Of a DNA stretch of 64,000 nt, positions 21,700 to 33,599 are shown piece after piece (positions within the stretch are counted from its first letter, which is position 1; every line of letters starts with the position of its first letter). This DNA is from Gibbula magus (Eukaryota > Mollusca > Gastropoda > Trochida > Trochidae). Under the pieces are notes generated by a model. It saw only the letters and a list, made by a program, of their open reading frames with translations, made no database searches and was not told where the DNA came from. The stretch spans positions 19,979,569 through 20,043,568 of the forward strand of contig OW388302.1 of assembly GCA_936450465.1 (NCBI GenBank). Direction: 5' to 3'. A program made the position numbers and the translations under genes.

Positions 21700-22990
21700 T
21701 GGGTCTCATCTAGATCCTCCTCGTAACATGTTTCTGTTTCTTCCCACACACAGGAGATAGCGTATGTGTCATTGTTGTACCTGAATATGTTAAATTATAG
21801 GGTCGGACCAAACTTGAGTTTAGGACGTTTTCAGACTCAAGCTTAGTTCGAACTCGAAGTTTTATGATTCTATACTCCGAGTCGGAGTTTTGAGTAAAGC
21901 ACGAAATATGAGTTATGCCAAAGGACATTGAGGATACCCAATGTCTTACTATAAACAGTGTATACGATTATCCACAATCCTCTATACCAATATATTTTGG
22001 AGGTATTTTTTACAAAGTAAGAAACTAAAGAAGTTTTGGTCATTTCCTATTGATATGATAGCGAATAAATTGCTTTTGACAATGCTGTATAATTTGAGAT
22101 ATAAAGACGAATGTAGTCGAGTCGGAGTTTTGGAAACTGATCCAACATGGCGGGTGTCGATCCTTTAGACTATTGGTACGGAGGGGTGTGGATACTTTTA
22201 TAAACATTGTTTATAGTATATTGGGTATCCTCAATTTCCTGTGAGTTGCCCATGAAATCAAACTCAAGAAAGTTTTATAACCTCGGGGCCATGGCATGTT
22301 ACATTCCTCTTAGACTTCGTTGTCCCTTGCAACAATTCATAAAAGTGTTTCATTATCGATATCAGGATTATGTTGGTGAAAGTCCTGTTATCTGATAAAC
22401 AGACTTTTTGAAAATTTTCGAAAAGTTAAATAACAAATTTAAAAATTCACGACAAGTTAAGTAACAATGACGCAAGAACACGAATGCTAATACTTCATTT
22501 ACCAATAATATCGAAACAAAAAATAGTTTAATCAACATTGAATTTGGCAGATATTACGCTGGAAAGAAACGAACGAATAAATGAACATAGATTCTGATAA
22601 ACCTAGATCCATAACATTCGCTATTATAGAAACTTAAATGTTAATCTAGAAATACATGAATAAACTAGTTTGAAACATAGTTTTAATGAATAATAGTAAT
22701 ACATACCAAATAAAGAAATACAAATTTCAGTTACCTTCACAACGTCAATGGCGTAACGAAAAGATTTCCAAATCTTCTCTCTCCGCAAAAAACGGGTAGA
22801 ATTTATTTCGATACGTTTTGACCTTGCCGTGTGAAGATGTGAAAGTAATTCATTTTGCATCATGAGCTCGTGTACGATAGAGACAAACAGTAAAAATGAC
22901 AAGCATATAAATAGAACAATCAAATTCGATCAACTTAAATATCATTTAAAAGACGAATACTAAAGGGAATAAATGTATTTTGATCTTCAT
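21700..22990. other. no gene recognised; one dispersed block
   Basis: Near 21795-21895 there are repeats of 'gagtttt'/'ctcgaag' words. At 22085-22245 a block (gtcggagttttggaaactga, catggcgggtgtcg, gaggggtgtggatactttta, tatcctcaatttcctgtg) recurs at 58427-58590. The rest is AT-rich and unassigned. Confidence 0.45.
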
Positions 22991-23012
22991 TGTTTTAAAA
23001 CGCGGTAGTTAA

Positions 23013-23324
23013 AGGGGCAGTAGCACGTTTTTTGCAAATTTCCCATTAATAATTATAGTTTATCTCATTAATATTTATTTTAGAGGGTAAAACATCTTAT
23101 TACAACAACCAATTATCCGTAGTGGTAATAGTGGTGTTGCGTATAAGGCAAAAATTAGGGTACATTATTTTTAATGACAAAAACGATTCCCATGGCACTA
23201 AACCGTGTACACTCATTTTTTAACTTGATTTTCCGAAGAGAGAATGGTGTTTTACTATTGGTGACATTATTATTCAAATACATTTCATCGACTTATTTCA
23301 GCGAAAAAACGTGTTACTGCCCCT
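23013..23324 (-). mobile_element. TTAA-flanked MITE, family 1, copy 2
   Basis: Ends AGGGGCAGTAGCACGTTTT and AAAACGTGTTACTGCCCCT, with TTAA on both sides (23009-23012, 23325-23328). Interior is the inverse of copies 1 and 3, so the orientation is opposite. 312 bp; no ORF. Confidence 0.82.
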
Positions 23325-23344
23325 TTAATATCTCCTTTTTAGCT

Positions 23345-24140
23345 TATCAGGCCTGAAAGGCCCGGTGGGCGCATGGCATGGCATGGCATGGCATGGCGTC
23401 CGTCCGTCCGTCCGTCCGTAAACTTTAAGCTTTTTCGACTTCTTGGGCAATGGGGATTCAAAATTGTGCATTTAGTAATCCAGTGGCCTCACAGGCTATA
23501 ACCTAAAATCCTATTTTCATCTTCTCCAGAACGAAAAGACCTAGAAGACTGAAACGATGTGTACAGACTGAGTCTTTAGCCAATGGAGATTCTAAATTGT
23601 AGATTTGGTGACCCTGTGACCCCAAATATGGGCCACAGCCTAAACAACCTGTTGAAATTGAATTTTGAACTGATCTTTTATGGCACTTCATTCAGTATTT
23701 AGTTTTCCCTAATAAAATACCTCATCTCAGTCATCTCATCTTTTAGATGTGAGTCCTACATTGGGTTTGAGAAAAGCAGAATTGAAAAAAGAAGTAACGC
23801 AGTTAGTCTTATTCAGTTAGTGTCCATTGTGGACATGTTTGTCAAATTGATGTAGCCTAATCAATGTGAAATGTATGTTGAAGATCAAGTCTCCATTATG
23901 GACATGTTTGTCAAATTGATGTAATCAATGTGAAATGAGAACTGTTGAATAGCCTATGAACTGAATATTGTGGATATTATAAAAATAGGCCCTCACAGGT
24001 CAAAACATAAAATCCATTTTCATCTTTTCCAAAACAAACTTATTGCGTTCAGAATGTTTAAATGTTTAGATGAAAAGGCTTAAAACCGTTAAAATTGTGC
24101 AAAGATTATTTAGCCAAGGGCATTCTAAATTGCACTATGT
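23345..24140 (+). repeat. dispersed repeat with (CATGG)n/(CGTC)n head and 150-bp sub-repeats
   Basis: After a catggcatgg run and cgtccgtccgtccgtccg come sub-repeats containing 'agccaatggggattctaaat', 'tgtagatttggtgacc' and 'cctatttcatctt'-like words. Further copies or scraps: 33425-33500, 54600-54960, 57480-57870. Confidence 0.6.
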
Positions 24141-24399
24141 ACCATGAGATTCATCACATTGCCTGTTCTCTCTAAGCCTTATACAATTAGATCAGTGCTT
24201 CCAGTGTTTAGTGCAAGGCAGAGGCTATTACATAATTTGGCTGTAAAAGCACAGGTGGTTTGTAACCAGAGCCAAGGGGTCAGCATATTGCATAATCTCC
24301 TGTGTGTTGACCTTGCTGAGTGCTCTCTCTCAATTTCAAGACTAAGATTTGTTAGAGCTAAGGATTATGCATTATATTGAGACAATATATTTATGTCTT

Positions 24400-25405
24400 C
24401 ATCATCAAACCATATAAACCCTGAGCTACAGAGCCCATGACTCTATTTTTATGAGAAGTTGTTAATAGTTATAATTATCTAGGCCTATTGCTCACAGAAC
24501 ACCTTGATTACAAGATAGTGGCTATAAGGCAGAGCTTTAGGCCTTCTTATTTGTAAATATAAGGCACTTGGGAACTTATGCACAATTATATGATACAATG
24601 GTGTGGTTAGTTCTAAGCTATAGGGCATCTATCTGGGGTCATCGGGAGGTTTCCGTTGTAAATGCTGTACACCATCGTGCTTTGAGATGTTTCTTTGATA
24701 TGGGTAAATATGCTCCAAATATTGCTATAAATGGAGACATGGGATGGATTTTTCCAATTGTGCGACAATGAATATGTATTTTTAGACAAAATTGTCGTTT
24801 TATTAAGATGCCTTTAAGACTAAATAAGTGTTTTGTATGTGGTCGGAGAGATGTACGAGTTGACGAAACCTGAATGTGGAAGCTGATGTGAGTGTTAAAC
24901 ATGTCTGTGAGCGTGTGCGAGATATCTGTTTGCAGAAGTATGTTAGTGGATTGAATGAATCATTACGTCAGCCAAGAGGTAATACGGGATGTAATAAACT
25001 AAGAACGTGTCGAATGTTTAAGGATGTGTATGGTTGTGAAAGTTACGTGTGTATGAGTATGCCCCGTTCATACCGTTCTGCTCTTTCCAAATTCAGATCA
25101 GGTGCTGCTCCTTTGCATTTGGAAACCGACCGATATAAAAATAAGTGTGTTCAGTGTAGTGAGTGTTGTGGGTGAAATACATGTACTTTTACATTGCCCT
25201 TTATATAATGATTTGAGTTTCTATGAAAATGTTTTAGCTATCCCAACTTCTTATATGATAGTGATATCAATAAATTAGTTCTACTTTTTAAACACCATGC
25301 ATATTTTACCGCCAAAGCCTGCTTTTATATCTTACAAAGAATACAGCATATTTTATATGGATAAATTATGTATTATACATTAGTCTCTCATAACCCTTAT
25401 AGGTT
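24400..25405 (+). pseudogene. LINE remnant, RT C-terminal region
   Basis: Broken frames include YLGLLLTEHLDYKIVA (about 24480), VWLVLSYRASIWGH (24595), then at 24876-25175 VKHVCERVRDICLQKYV, SYRSALSKFRSGAAPLHLET and RYKNKCVQCSECCG, followed after a frameshift by IHVLLHCPLYNDL. This is the YLG..L block and the Cys/His C-terminal segment of non-LTR retrotransposons common in molluscs. Multiple stops; clade not assigned. Confidence 0.7.
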
Positions 25406-25417
25406 GGCTCACTTTAA

Positions 25418-25761
25418 AGGGGCAGTAGCACGTTTTTTTGCTGAAATAAATCGATGAAATATGTTTGAAAAATGTCACGAATAGTAAAACACCCTTCTTT
25501 CTTCGTAAATTTAGTTAAATATGGGTGTACATGGTTCCGTAAGGCCATGAGAGCCGTTGTCATTCGAAATAATAAAATGTGTTCACAATAAAATGGCCGC
25601 CATGCATTTTTTCTTTATACGCAACATCGATATTACCACTACGGATAATTGGTTTGTGTAATAAGATGTTTTACCTTCTAAAGTAAATATAAATGAGAAA
25701 CTAGAATTATGAATAGGAAATTTGAAAATATATAATTTGCAAAAAAGGGGCTACTGTCCCT
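25418..25761 (+). mobile_element. TTAA-flanked MITE, family 1, copy 3
   Basis: Left end AGGGGCAGTAGCACGTTTTT after TTAA (25414-25417). The right end is mutated (GGGGCTACTGTCCCT, then TTCAA). Same orientation as copy 1. Confidence 0.75.
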
Positions 25762-26199
25762 TTCAATTTTATGTGTATATACTTTTTACTGTATTTTATG
25801 CGAGGTGAGACTGAAATAAAACGTCTGTCTGTCCTTTCAGAAGGAGGCTCGACGTGTTCATGGTCTTGATCACATACATAATTAGGGATAACTTCAAAAC
25901 TACCTTTTCATAAAAATATGGTAAATTTGTAAACGAAACTGCTGCTATTTAACTAGCGATTAGAACACCTTTTTTCTGAGCGTGATTTATTTATTTGAGA
26001 CATTGAACCATACAAACATTGTCAAAGTTTATATGCTTTCCGATCACTACTAAAATGTGGTTTTGAAATGACGTACTGGGTGTCATGTACTTGAAGTGTA
26101 AACAATCGGTAGCGAAGGCTACACCCGAAACAATGGGGACGTAGGACAGATGTGGATGTTTTTTCAATATTCATTTAATTTGTTTATCCTTACATTATA

Positions 26200-26745
26200 T
26201 CCCATCGTCGTTCTGTCGGTCTCCGTGTCCGTCCGTCCGTCCGTCCGTCCGTCTCATCTTTCCTGAGCAGAAGTCGTAAACAGTCATTTAGCTTCAGACA
26301 CGTTGCCTGTATATTGTCCACCTCCTATGGTGGTGTATTTGGATATTTTCAGATTTCGTTATTTCATTTTCATGGACATGAGTGGTACTGACTCAATATA
26401 GGGATGCATTGGTTTCCGGAGCAGAGCTAAACAAACTTCTTTGTCACGACGCATGTATAAAACCCAAATACATGTAGAAGGCCTTTTCAGATAAAACAAT
26501 TCTTAGGTTCCGGACCAGAACTCACAACCTGCGAGGCCAAGCTCAATGAAACTTGATATTAGATCTACCTTTTTAGGATTTTCGAATTCTTTGGAATGTT
26601 ATTTTTAACTGTTTACATGGAAACTAAACTATTGTTTCCGAACCAGAAGTAAAAAATTGCAAGGCCTAGCTAAGGCCACCAATGTGTGGATTAAAGATAC
26701 ATCCATTGTGTTTCATAAAATTGTATTTGGTTTTAATATGTACCA
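26200..26745 (+). repeat. patchwork of dispersed repeat scraps
   Basis: A GTCCGTCC tract at 26226-26252 starts a piece like the 16048 family. 26500-26640 has the 'accagaactcacaacctg' sub-repeat of the 2650 type. 26691-26740 ('gatacatccattgtgtttca') is the reversed end of TTAA MITE family 2. Confidence 0.5.
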
Positions 26746-26799
26746 GAACAGAACAGAAATTTTATTCTCGAAAATCACACAAAGTGACACAGAACATAC

Positions 26800-27760
26800 A
26801 GCATTTAAACACATACTAAAACAGTGTACAAAGTCCAGCTTTGATAAATTGAGCAATTTTAGAGTTAAGTGGCGAATAATCACATTTCATTAAATCAATA
26901 TATTTTTCAATATGAGGATGTTTACAGAAGTATTGGGGAAGGAATTGACATCTGAGGGAATGTAGGGCTGGGCAGTATAATAGAAAGTGAAGTTCATCGC
27001 ATACAATACTTGTACAAAATTGACAGGTTCTATTACATTTTGGAATGCCGGACCAACGTCCTGTTTCAATGGGAAGCCTATGGTTTGAAGTTCTAAATTT
27101 AGTTAGCCAGCGTCTGTAATGGTAAGGTAATTGTAACAAATATGGTTCTAAAAATATTGATTGCTTGTACATTGTATAGTAGTAACCTTTGACGACTCCA
27201 CAGCAGGGCGCCACCACAATTGCTTAAACTGATCTATGAGAATATATTGTACATTATTTTTAAGCCAAGCAATGTTAGGTACAGACTGGGAGAGCCAAAT
27301 ATAATACAATCCAGTTTCCTCCAGGATACGCTTAACACTTCACAATAATGGAAAACTAAAATCCGAATTTGAAGAATACAAGTTGTACATCACATTGTAA
27401 AAAATGCTATTTAATTTGCCATCACAACATATTATTTTAGCCCAATTTGATATAATTTTAACTTTTACATATATACTGATTGGGTATCTACCTAGTTCAC
27501 CGCAAACCATGAAATCTGGAGTTGATTGATTTAAAATGTATTTGCAAAATTTAAGATGGACACGTTCGATGATGGTAACATTTTCAAACCCCCCATACTT
27601 CGGCTCCGTAAAGGAGAATAGGCTTGACAAGATTATCAAATAATTTCAAATAATTGCTTTATTAGCTTGTACAGTAAGGCGCTTAATTGCTTTAACGAAC
27701 CTACCATTACCAGTGAAAAAAACACCAAGAAACAGATATTCATTTGCAATGTCAATAGAT
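26800..27760 (-). pseudogene. LINE remnant, antisense, RT C-terminal region
   Basis: On the minus strand: ANEYLFLGVFFTGNGRF and KAIKRLTVQANKAI (27760-27660), PKYGGFENVTIIERVHLKF with FMVCGELGRYPI (27600-27470), and LPYHYRRWLTKFRTSNH, IETGRW, CNRTCQFC and DELHFLLYCPAL (27140-26960). These are consecutive blocks of a mollusc-type non-LTR RT C-terminus. Frameshifts and stops break it. Its 5' side is interrupted by another repeat at about 27765. Confidence 0.75.
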
Positions 27761-27764
27761 GTAC

Positions 27765-27963
27765 CATTGGTATCTCCAAAGGGGACAGCTTTTCTCAGAA
27801 ACTGTTTAAGATAGGGTTTCCAAATTTGGTGTGTGGCTTGAGGGCATAAGTACCTTGATGGAACTCGAAAATGAGAAGCACACAATTATATCTTCTTGAA
27901 TTATTGCCCTTGTTCTCATTTCTTGTGTCTGGCGGGGGATGTTGATGACTATGTCTTCTTGTT
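27765..27963 (+). repeat. 3' fragment of the 53491-type repeat
   Basis: From 'tatctccaaaggggacagct' to 'ggcgggggatgttgatgact' and CTTGTT; the same words and order end the element at 53491-54443. It abuts the dead LINE. Confidence 0.65.
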
Positions 27964-28222
27964 TTATATACAAGGCTGCTCAAAATCTCATTCATTTCCT
28001 CTGAGTCTGCGCCTGTACTCGTCCTGTCCACAGTATGCCTTTTTATCAGCCAATGAATTGTGGTGATTTGAAAGTTTATGACACTCCATTGGTTGTCACT
28101 GCCAACATTGCTCAACCTAAAGTTCTTTCATTAGTTCGTTATTTATAGTGACAGAGGCAAATGCATAAACACGATTTGTATTTATTTATATATAGATGAC
28201 GTATGTTTTTACTTACCTACAG

Positions 28223-28321
28223 ATTGCGGAGGGAGGGTGTGTATGAGAGGCGGAAGCCTGGACTTATCAACATGCACATGTCACTGCCCGCCTCATACCA
28301 AGGGAGACACATGTGAAGAGC
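28223..28321 (+). CDS. exon 6: EGF-like module
   Basis: Residues 191-224; acceptor cttacctacag, donor GTGAGA at 28322, phase 1-1, 99 bp. It starts DCGGRVCMRGGSLD and then has C-x-C-x-C before PPHTKGDTCEE. The six cysteines follow the pattern of the later modules of this gene, but with GG between the first two and without the usual W/Y in the G-x-x-G turn. It lies between the CAP hinge and the ShKT-like exon. Confidence 0.85.
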
Positions 28322-28384
28322 GTGAGAATCTTTTATTATGATGTTAATCAAATAATTTCATAGAATAAAGTCTTAATAGAATGG

Positions 28385-29150
28385 ATATTAAAACTTGTCT
28401 ACAGCGAGGCACATTTTCATGAGCCCTGACAGACTTCCCCTCACCCTGATCTTAACTCACTCTCTGACATCCAAACACTGTTGAACGTGAGAAAAGTGGT
28501 ATTATGCCAACGATGACCCAGAATTAATATCAATATTAACGCAAAAGCTACGCACACTGGTCTGGTCTGTAAACTATGCTATTGCTATTAGAATGACGAA
28601 CGTAATAACATAACCAACGGGCTTTCTCTCAACTGTATAGCCACTGGATCAAAATAGAGACTTAAGAGGTGTATGAAAGGAAAACACACGGATTAATTCA
28701 GCTTGTTATGTAGTAATACTAATTTTTAAGACATGCAAGTTTCCATTTTTTTTGGGTAGGTTTAAGCTCATCAGGCTATTAGGCCATTCGGTCTTATTTG
28801 CATGGGTTGTCTGTCGGGTGTAAACTGTTCACATTTTTAGACTTTAACTCCAGTATCCTCGATTGGAGAGTAAGATGTGTATAGTTCATTGCCCTACTTC
28901 ATATAAGGGCGTGACAGGGGTGCAATGTAAAGTGGTGCCTCCCTTTATTTAAAACTGTGATAAAATTATCAGTGTAATCATGCATATCGGTGCGGTAACA
29001 ACCCAATGTGATGTATGTAGAACTACCAATTAGAAAAATAGAGGCATTATGTTTCTAATTCGCTTGCTTGTCTTCAAGGACAGCCAAGCATATTGTATTC
29101 GCTATTTGGTGGTATATTGCCTGTACATTGAATACAGATGCTAGGATGTT
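28385..29150. other. no gene recognised
   Basis: Intron 6. A repeat-head-like stretch lies at about 28740-28860 ('aagctcatcaggctattagg', then gtctgtcggg). Otherwise unassigned. Confidence 0.4.
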
Positions 29151-29472
29151 GAAGGAAACCGTATATCCTTGAATAATCGCCCGCCTCGAACAATATGCCG
29201 TGAATAATCGCCGATTCTAAGTCCTCTTTGAAATAGCCCACTTGCCTTGAATAAAAGCCGGGTTATTTTTTTCCAAATGTAAATAAACTAATGGCTTTTT
29301 CCTTTTCAAAAATGATTCTGGCAAATGTATGCGATGTTTAACCTCATGATATGCACTTCGTTTAGACTATTCATAAATTAAAACACACTGCAATGATGTT
29401 TGTTATTTTTTGAAGATAAATACCTTCAAAAAAAAATAAAATGTGTGTATGTATATATATATATATATATAC

Positions 29473-29659
29473 ATAGAAAAGAGTAAACATCAGATGGGTT
29501 TGACTGGATCAATCTTCTTTAATACGATGAGCTCATTTCGACCAGTATATCGGTCTTTTCAACACATACTTGAAAAGACCGATATACTGGTCGAAATGAG
29601 CTCATCGTATTAAAGAAGATTGATCCAGTCAAACCCATCTGATGTTTACTCTTTTCTAT
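29473..29659. mobile_element. perfect 90-bp-arm palindrome, PLE-type terminal modules head to head
   Basis: Arms 29473-29562 and 29570-29659 are exact inverted copies around the 7-nt loop cacatac. The layout of each arm (hammerhead-like core, then taaagaag and ttgat) parallels the terminal module of the Penelope-like element at 7505-8159. No protein remains. (TA)n runs flank both sides. Confidence 0.75.
29566..29610 (+). ncRNA. hammerhead-ribozyme-like fold (two core changes)
   Basis: Helix I ATAC/GTAT (29566-29569, 29607-29610); TTGAAAA (29570-29576) at the place of CUGANGA; helix II GACC/GGTC (29577-29580, 29589-29592); GAA (29593-29595); helix III palindrome ATGAGCTCAT (29596-29605); C at 29606 as cleavage site. 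The first C and the second G of the box are changed, so catalysis is unlikely. Confidence 0.45.
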
Positions 29660-29830
29660 ATATAACCTTACTTCACGTGAGAAACGACTCATTTTTATTT
29701 ATATATATACATATATATATAATTATGGATTCGAAAAAAATATTTGCCTGGCCGGGTCAAATCGATGTTTGAAATTAAAAATCGCGGGGCGATTATTCAT
29801 AATTTGCGGTATGTGGAATAGGATGTGTAT

Positions 29831-30180
29831 AGGGGAGTGTTGTGGCTAAGCTGGTCACTAGGGGAGTGTTGTGGCTAAGCTGGTCACTAGGGGAGTGCTG
29901 TGGCTAAGCTGGTCACTAGGGAAGTGTTGTGGCTAAGCTGGTCACTAGGGAAGTGTTGTGGCTAAGCTGGTCACTAGGGGAGTGCTGTGGCTAAGCTGGT
30001 CACTAGGGGAGTGTTGTGGCTAAGCTGGTCACTAGGGGAGTGTTGTGGCTAAGCTGGTCACTAGGGGAGTGCTGTGGCTAAGCTGGTCACTAGGGGAGTG
30101 TTGTGGCTAAGCTGGTCACTAGGGGAGTGCTGTGGCTAAGCTGGTCACTAGGGGAGTGCTGTGGCAGAGCGGGTCACTAG
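29831..30180. repeat. 29-bp minisatellite, 12 units
   Basis: Unit aggggagtgttgtggctaag + ctggtcact, with a T/C variant (gtgttg/gtgctg) and a g/a variant. Confidence 0.93.
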
Positions 30181-30990
30181 GGCCAAATTCGTAGTCCACT
30201 GAGTTGATATTTTCTTTAACTATGCCTATTGATATATGCAAATGAACTACGTGCTATTCTCAGGGTAAAATGACACTAAATAACGCCTCCTAAATTATGC
30301 TTTCAGTTAAATAATTATTTGGCATGATCTTAATTTCCAATGTTTTAATATGTTTTACAATACGCTTTCAAAGGAAAAATATTTAACGTTGGGACAGCGG
30401 ATTCGAATTAACTTTCGTGTAATCATGACAGTGGGCGAGTCCATCTCGAAGGGGCGAGAGTTGCTTCCCTTCCGCCCAGTTGCAAATGGCGACTCGCATA
30501 TCACACGGAGAGCTAAACTGAATGTTCAGCAGCTAATTATAATCCCCTTTAGAAAAGTCACATTATGGAACAGTGAAGATTGACATTCGGTAAATGAATG
30601 CGACTCAAACTGCCTGGGTATTTATAAAGTGTTGCACGGTAGTTTTCAACTCGCGATGAACATGTTTTGGCACTGCTTGATCATAATAAATTTTGCCGAA
30701 CTATGCATTGCACAATGTCGGATTTGTCATTTCTCAAAATAATGTAAATCTATATGAAATGAAGCATGTATATTTACATAAAGCTATTACGCTATTGCAA
30801 CTGTTACGGCAATTTACGTTATTACAGGCGTTCGAAATGTTAACGCGTGTGACGTCATTTTCAAGAGGTTCTGTCACTTGACGTCTGTAATTTGCATCTT
30901 TATCCTTATGACCCCAACGGATATCGAAAATATCGGTTGCCTTTATCCTGCCGAGAACACCATCTATTGTATGATAAACCCTTTTATTTC
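30181..30990. other. no gene recognised before exon 7
   Basis: Intron 6 sequence; the open frames at 30350-30583 and 30693-30881 show no family pattern. Confidence 0.35.
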
Positions 30991-30992
30991 AG

Positions 30993-31103
30993 TTGAGTGT
31001 CCGTACGCCGACCCGGCCTACTGTTCTACCTTGGACAACATGACCGTGTGCACCTATAAGCCCGTCCTCTGTCCGATCAAGTGCGCTCTCTGTACACCCA
31101 AGA
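30993..31103 (+). CDS. exon 7: ShKT-like six-cysteine domain
   Basis: Residues 224-261; acceptor cttttatttcag, donor GTAGGT at 31104, phase 1-1, 111 bp. It begins LECPYADPAYC and ends LCPIKCALCTPK. The six cysteines are spaced C-x7-C-x8-C-x6-C-x3-C-x2-C. The closing C-x3-C-x2-C is the hallmark of ShKT/SXC domains, the fold related to the Cys-rich domain of vertebrate CRISPs. The Lys-Tyr channel-binding dyad cannot be assigned from sequence alone, so I claim only the fold type. Another small Cys-rich domain is possible. Confidence 0.82.
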
Positions 31104-32950
31104 GTAGGTATTTCTTGAATAGATCAGTGATTGAATCATTCATTTGCTGAATCTTTTTATAGTCGCTTGCGACTTTATTTTCTGTTATTTTCAGTTTCTC
31201 TATCTAGAAAATGACAGTTACGTTGATCAACGTATAAACAGTTGTGCAAATATTAAACATTGCTATCTACGAGGAAACATTTTCCTCCAGTGTACACGTG
31301 TAGGTTAATCGGAATACATTAGTTAAATTGTCGTCAGAAAATGTAATTTATATTATGTAATTCAAGCTGAGATAATTTCAAATAAAGCTGAAAAATGTCA
31401 TTTGTCCCACGAGAACTTATTGTATTAAAACTATATATCCTGAACTAAATCAACCTGCAAATCTATGGAAATAACATCAGCGTCCGTTAACTTATGGCTC
31501 GACACGTCATTGTATATAGTGAATTCCTGTAGTTAGTGAATGCTATTAATATGCCATTAATATGTAATGAAACTCTGAAATTTAAGCATATGGTTTTTGC
31601 ATACTGGTCACATGACCTTATTTAATCTCATCGACGTGCAATTGACAGTTTGAAAAGGATCAGTCATATTTTGAGGTAAATACAAAATAACTTTTGGGAC
31701 TACTGTATCACTATCACTGCAATTATGACCCTGCTATCAGATGTTTTCTTATGTTTACTTTTTGAAAACGTTCAGAGGAGAATTCTATTTTTGCGTGACT
31801 GATACTTAACTATTGCGAGCGGAGCTAAGCGCCTGATTTAAGACACGACTTGACATTTGTTTTAACATTGTACATATAAATAATCTTGAAATCACAATTT
31901 TACTGACGGATTAAAATAATTTAATTGCAAAGTTTGAATTGATAAGAAGCAGATTTTATTATGGGTTCGTTCACTAGATTATACACGACGGAAAACATTT
32001 CAAACCGTCTGAGCCACCGAACACATTATGAAATCTAAATAAATGACACAAATTATTTGTTATGTATACAATGAAGCTAGGCTAACGTCAAGCATTTTTC
32101 TCATTTTCTGTAAGAAATTTCCATTACCTATATCCAACAGAGCCGGACACCTTTCACATAAGGATTGTCAATGTGTTTAACCCACAGAAGGGACATTCAT
32201 GAACATAATAGAATGTAGATTGGACTTCCGAACCGATTTCATAAATACATTCCAAACTTAGGGGGTTCCTTACCATTGTTTCTCACGATCCTCATTTGTC
32301 GGATTCAGATAGGCCGTGAAGCCTTGTAGCCTTAGTGTACACTTTCAGTAACGGTGTTTGTCATGCACATTAGACACTTGATATTAGAAATTAATAACTG
32401 TCTAGAAATGCAATAAAATCATTGTATTATAAATGTGAAATATGGTATTTGTTTTATGATAAAGAAATATATTTCGTTATTTGCTCTATAATCTATTTTA
32501 ATGGGAAATTGTCCTGCATGTTTTGTAAGAGTTATCTCCCTTGCAACTAAAAATTGACAAATTATCATTCAAGTTAACCTGGATACATATGATTTTTTGA
32601 TCACATAGTGATTTTCCCCACAAAATCATAAATATTGACATAAATATTAATGTTTAACAGAAAACAAAATTTGTAAAATTTAAATTTTAGGTTAACAGCT
32701 TCAAAATAACAATAAAATTGCAATTTGGTCTTGCATAAACGTGTAACCATTAATCTTTTTTTAAAATAAGGCCATACTTATGAAATATGTTTATTGTTTC
32801 ATCATGATGATGGTGTAAAATGATAGTGAAAAATGTAAGTTTGTTGCGCAATGGATTTAGCATATGTTTTTATGTACGAGTATAGTGACATATTAGCAAT
32901 TTCTTGACATGAGCTCAGATACTTTGTAACTGTTGAAATTCATTTTACTT
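31104..32950. other. intron 7, no recognisable element
   Basis: AT-rich and without repeats shared with the rest of the window that I could see. This is the longest stretch of apparently single-copy intron. Confidence 0.4.
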
Positions 32951-32955
32951 CTCAG

Positions 32956-33045
32956 ATTGCGATAAAATTTGCAACAATGGAGGTACACTGTTCCCTGACA
33001 ACTGCACATGTAAATGTAGAGCTGGATGGAAGGGGTCTCGTTGTG
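32956..33045 (+). CDS. exon 8: single EGF-like module
   Basis: Residues 261-291; acceptor tttacttctcag, donor GTAAGA at 33046, phase 1-1, 90 bp. It reads DKICNNGGTLFPDNC, then TCKCRAGWKGSRC. The pattern is C-x3-C-x-N-G-G-T-L, then C-x-C-x-C and a G-W-x-G-x2-C turn. It is one 30-residue module and resembles the first half of the following two-module exons. Confidence 0.92.
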
Positions 33046-33185
33046 GTAAGACCATTACTCGAAAAGATTAATTTTGAAAATGTACTATTTAAAGTTTAAT
33101 TTGTATAATGTCGAGCAATCAACATGTGAAGATTGCCTTTTGGGACTTGGGACATTTTAACATGCGGTGTTCTAATCCAAAATAT

Positions 33186-33424
33186 GGGTAGCGCAATGGT
33201 TAGCGCATTCGGTTTCGGATCAAGAGGTCCGGGGTTCGAATCTCGCCAAGGGCACGGCAACGTCGTCTGCATTAGAAACTGTTATACACGCAGTACCATC
33301 CATGGTTTGCTATTTTCACCACGATGCATAGCCACATGGCGTTGTTTGCTTTCTCCCTGCCATAATACTAGCCGCGATATAAGTGAAATACTCTTGAAAG
33401 CGGCGTTAAACCCAAACCCATCTC
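33186..33424 (+). mobile_element. tRNA-derived SINE, nearly full length
   Basis: tRNA-like head with A box (tagcgcaatggttagcgc) and B box (ggttcgaatctcgcc), a body with 'ctgttatacacgcagtacca' and a tail 'gcgatataagtgaaatactc' + 'ttgaaagcggcgttaaaccc'. The tail resembles mollusc Meta-type SINEs. Other copies: 37553, 37951, 47683 and antisense 34013. Confidence 0.8.
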
Positions 33425-33599
33425 GTGATTCTAAATTGTAGATTTGATGACGCAAATATGGGTCAAGACCTAAAGACCTATCTTCTCAATTAAGTACTTG
33501 AAATTATGTTTTGCGTATGGTAAATACTTACTTGTTTACTTTATTTTTTAAGTCCCTGATAAGCTACAGAGCCAGTGGGTCTATTTTTTCGCCTCCAAA

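Larger units (their letters stand above)
29157..29812. mobile_element. TIR-bounded element carrying a nested palindrome
   Basis: Left end accgtatatccttgaataat + cgccc; right end gggcgattattcataattt + gcggta, inverted to each other with a few mismatches. The palindrome and (TA)n runs at 29473-29659 lie inside. No ORF. Confidence 0.5.

Noticed and set aside
21208..21760. Overlapping frames of 126-159 codons on both strands
   Set aside because: Six exact 51-bp units explain them all.
33186..33260. tRNA gene
   Set aside because: A and B boxes are there but they head a SINE with body and tail; the same unit recurs at 37553 and 47683.
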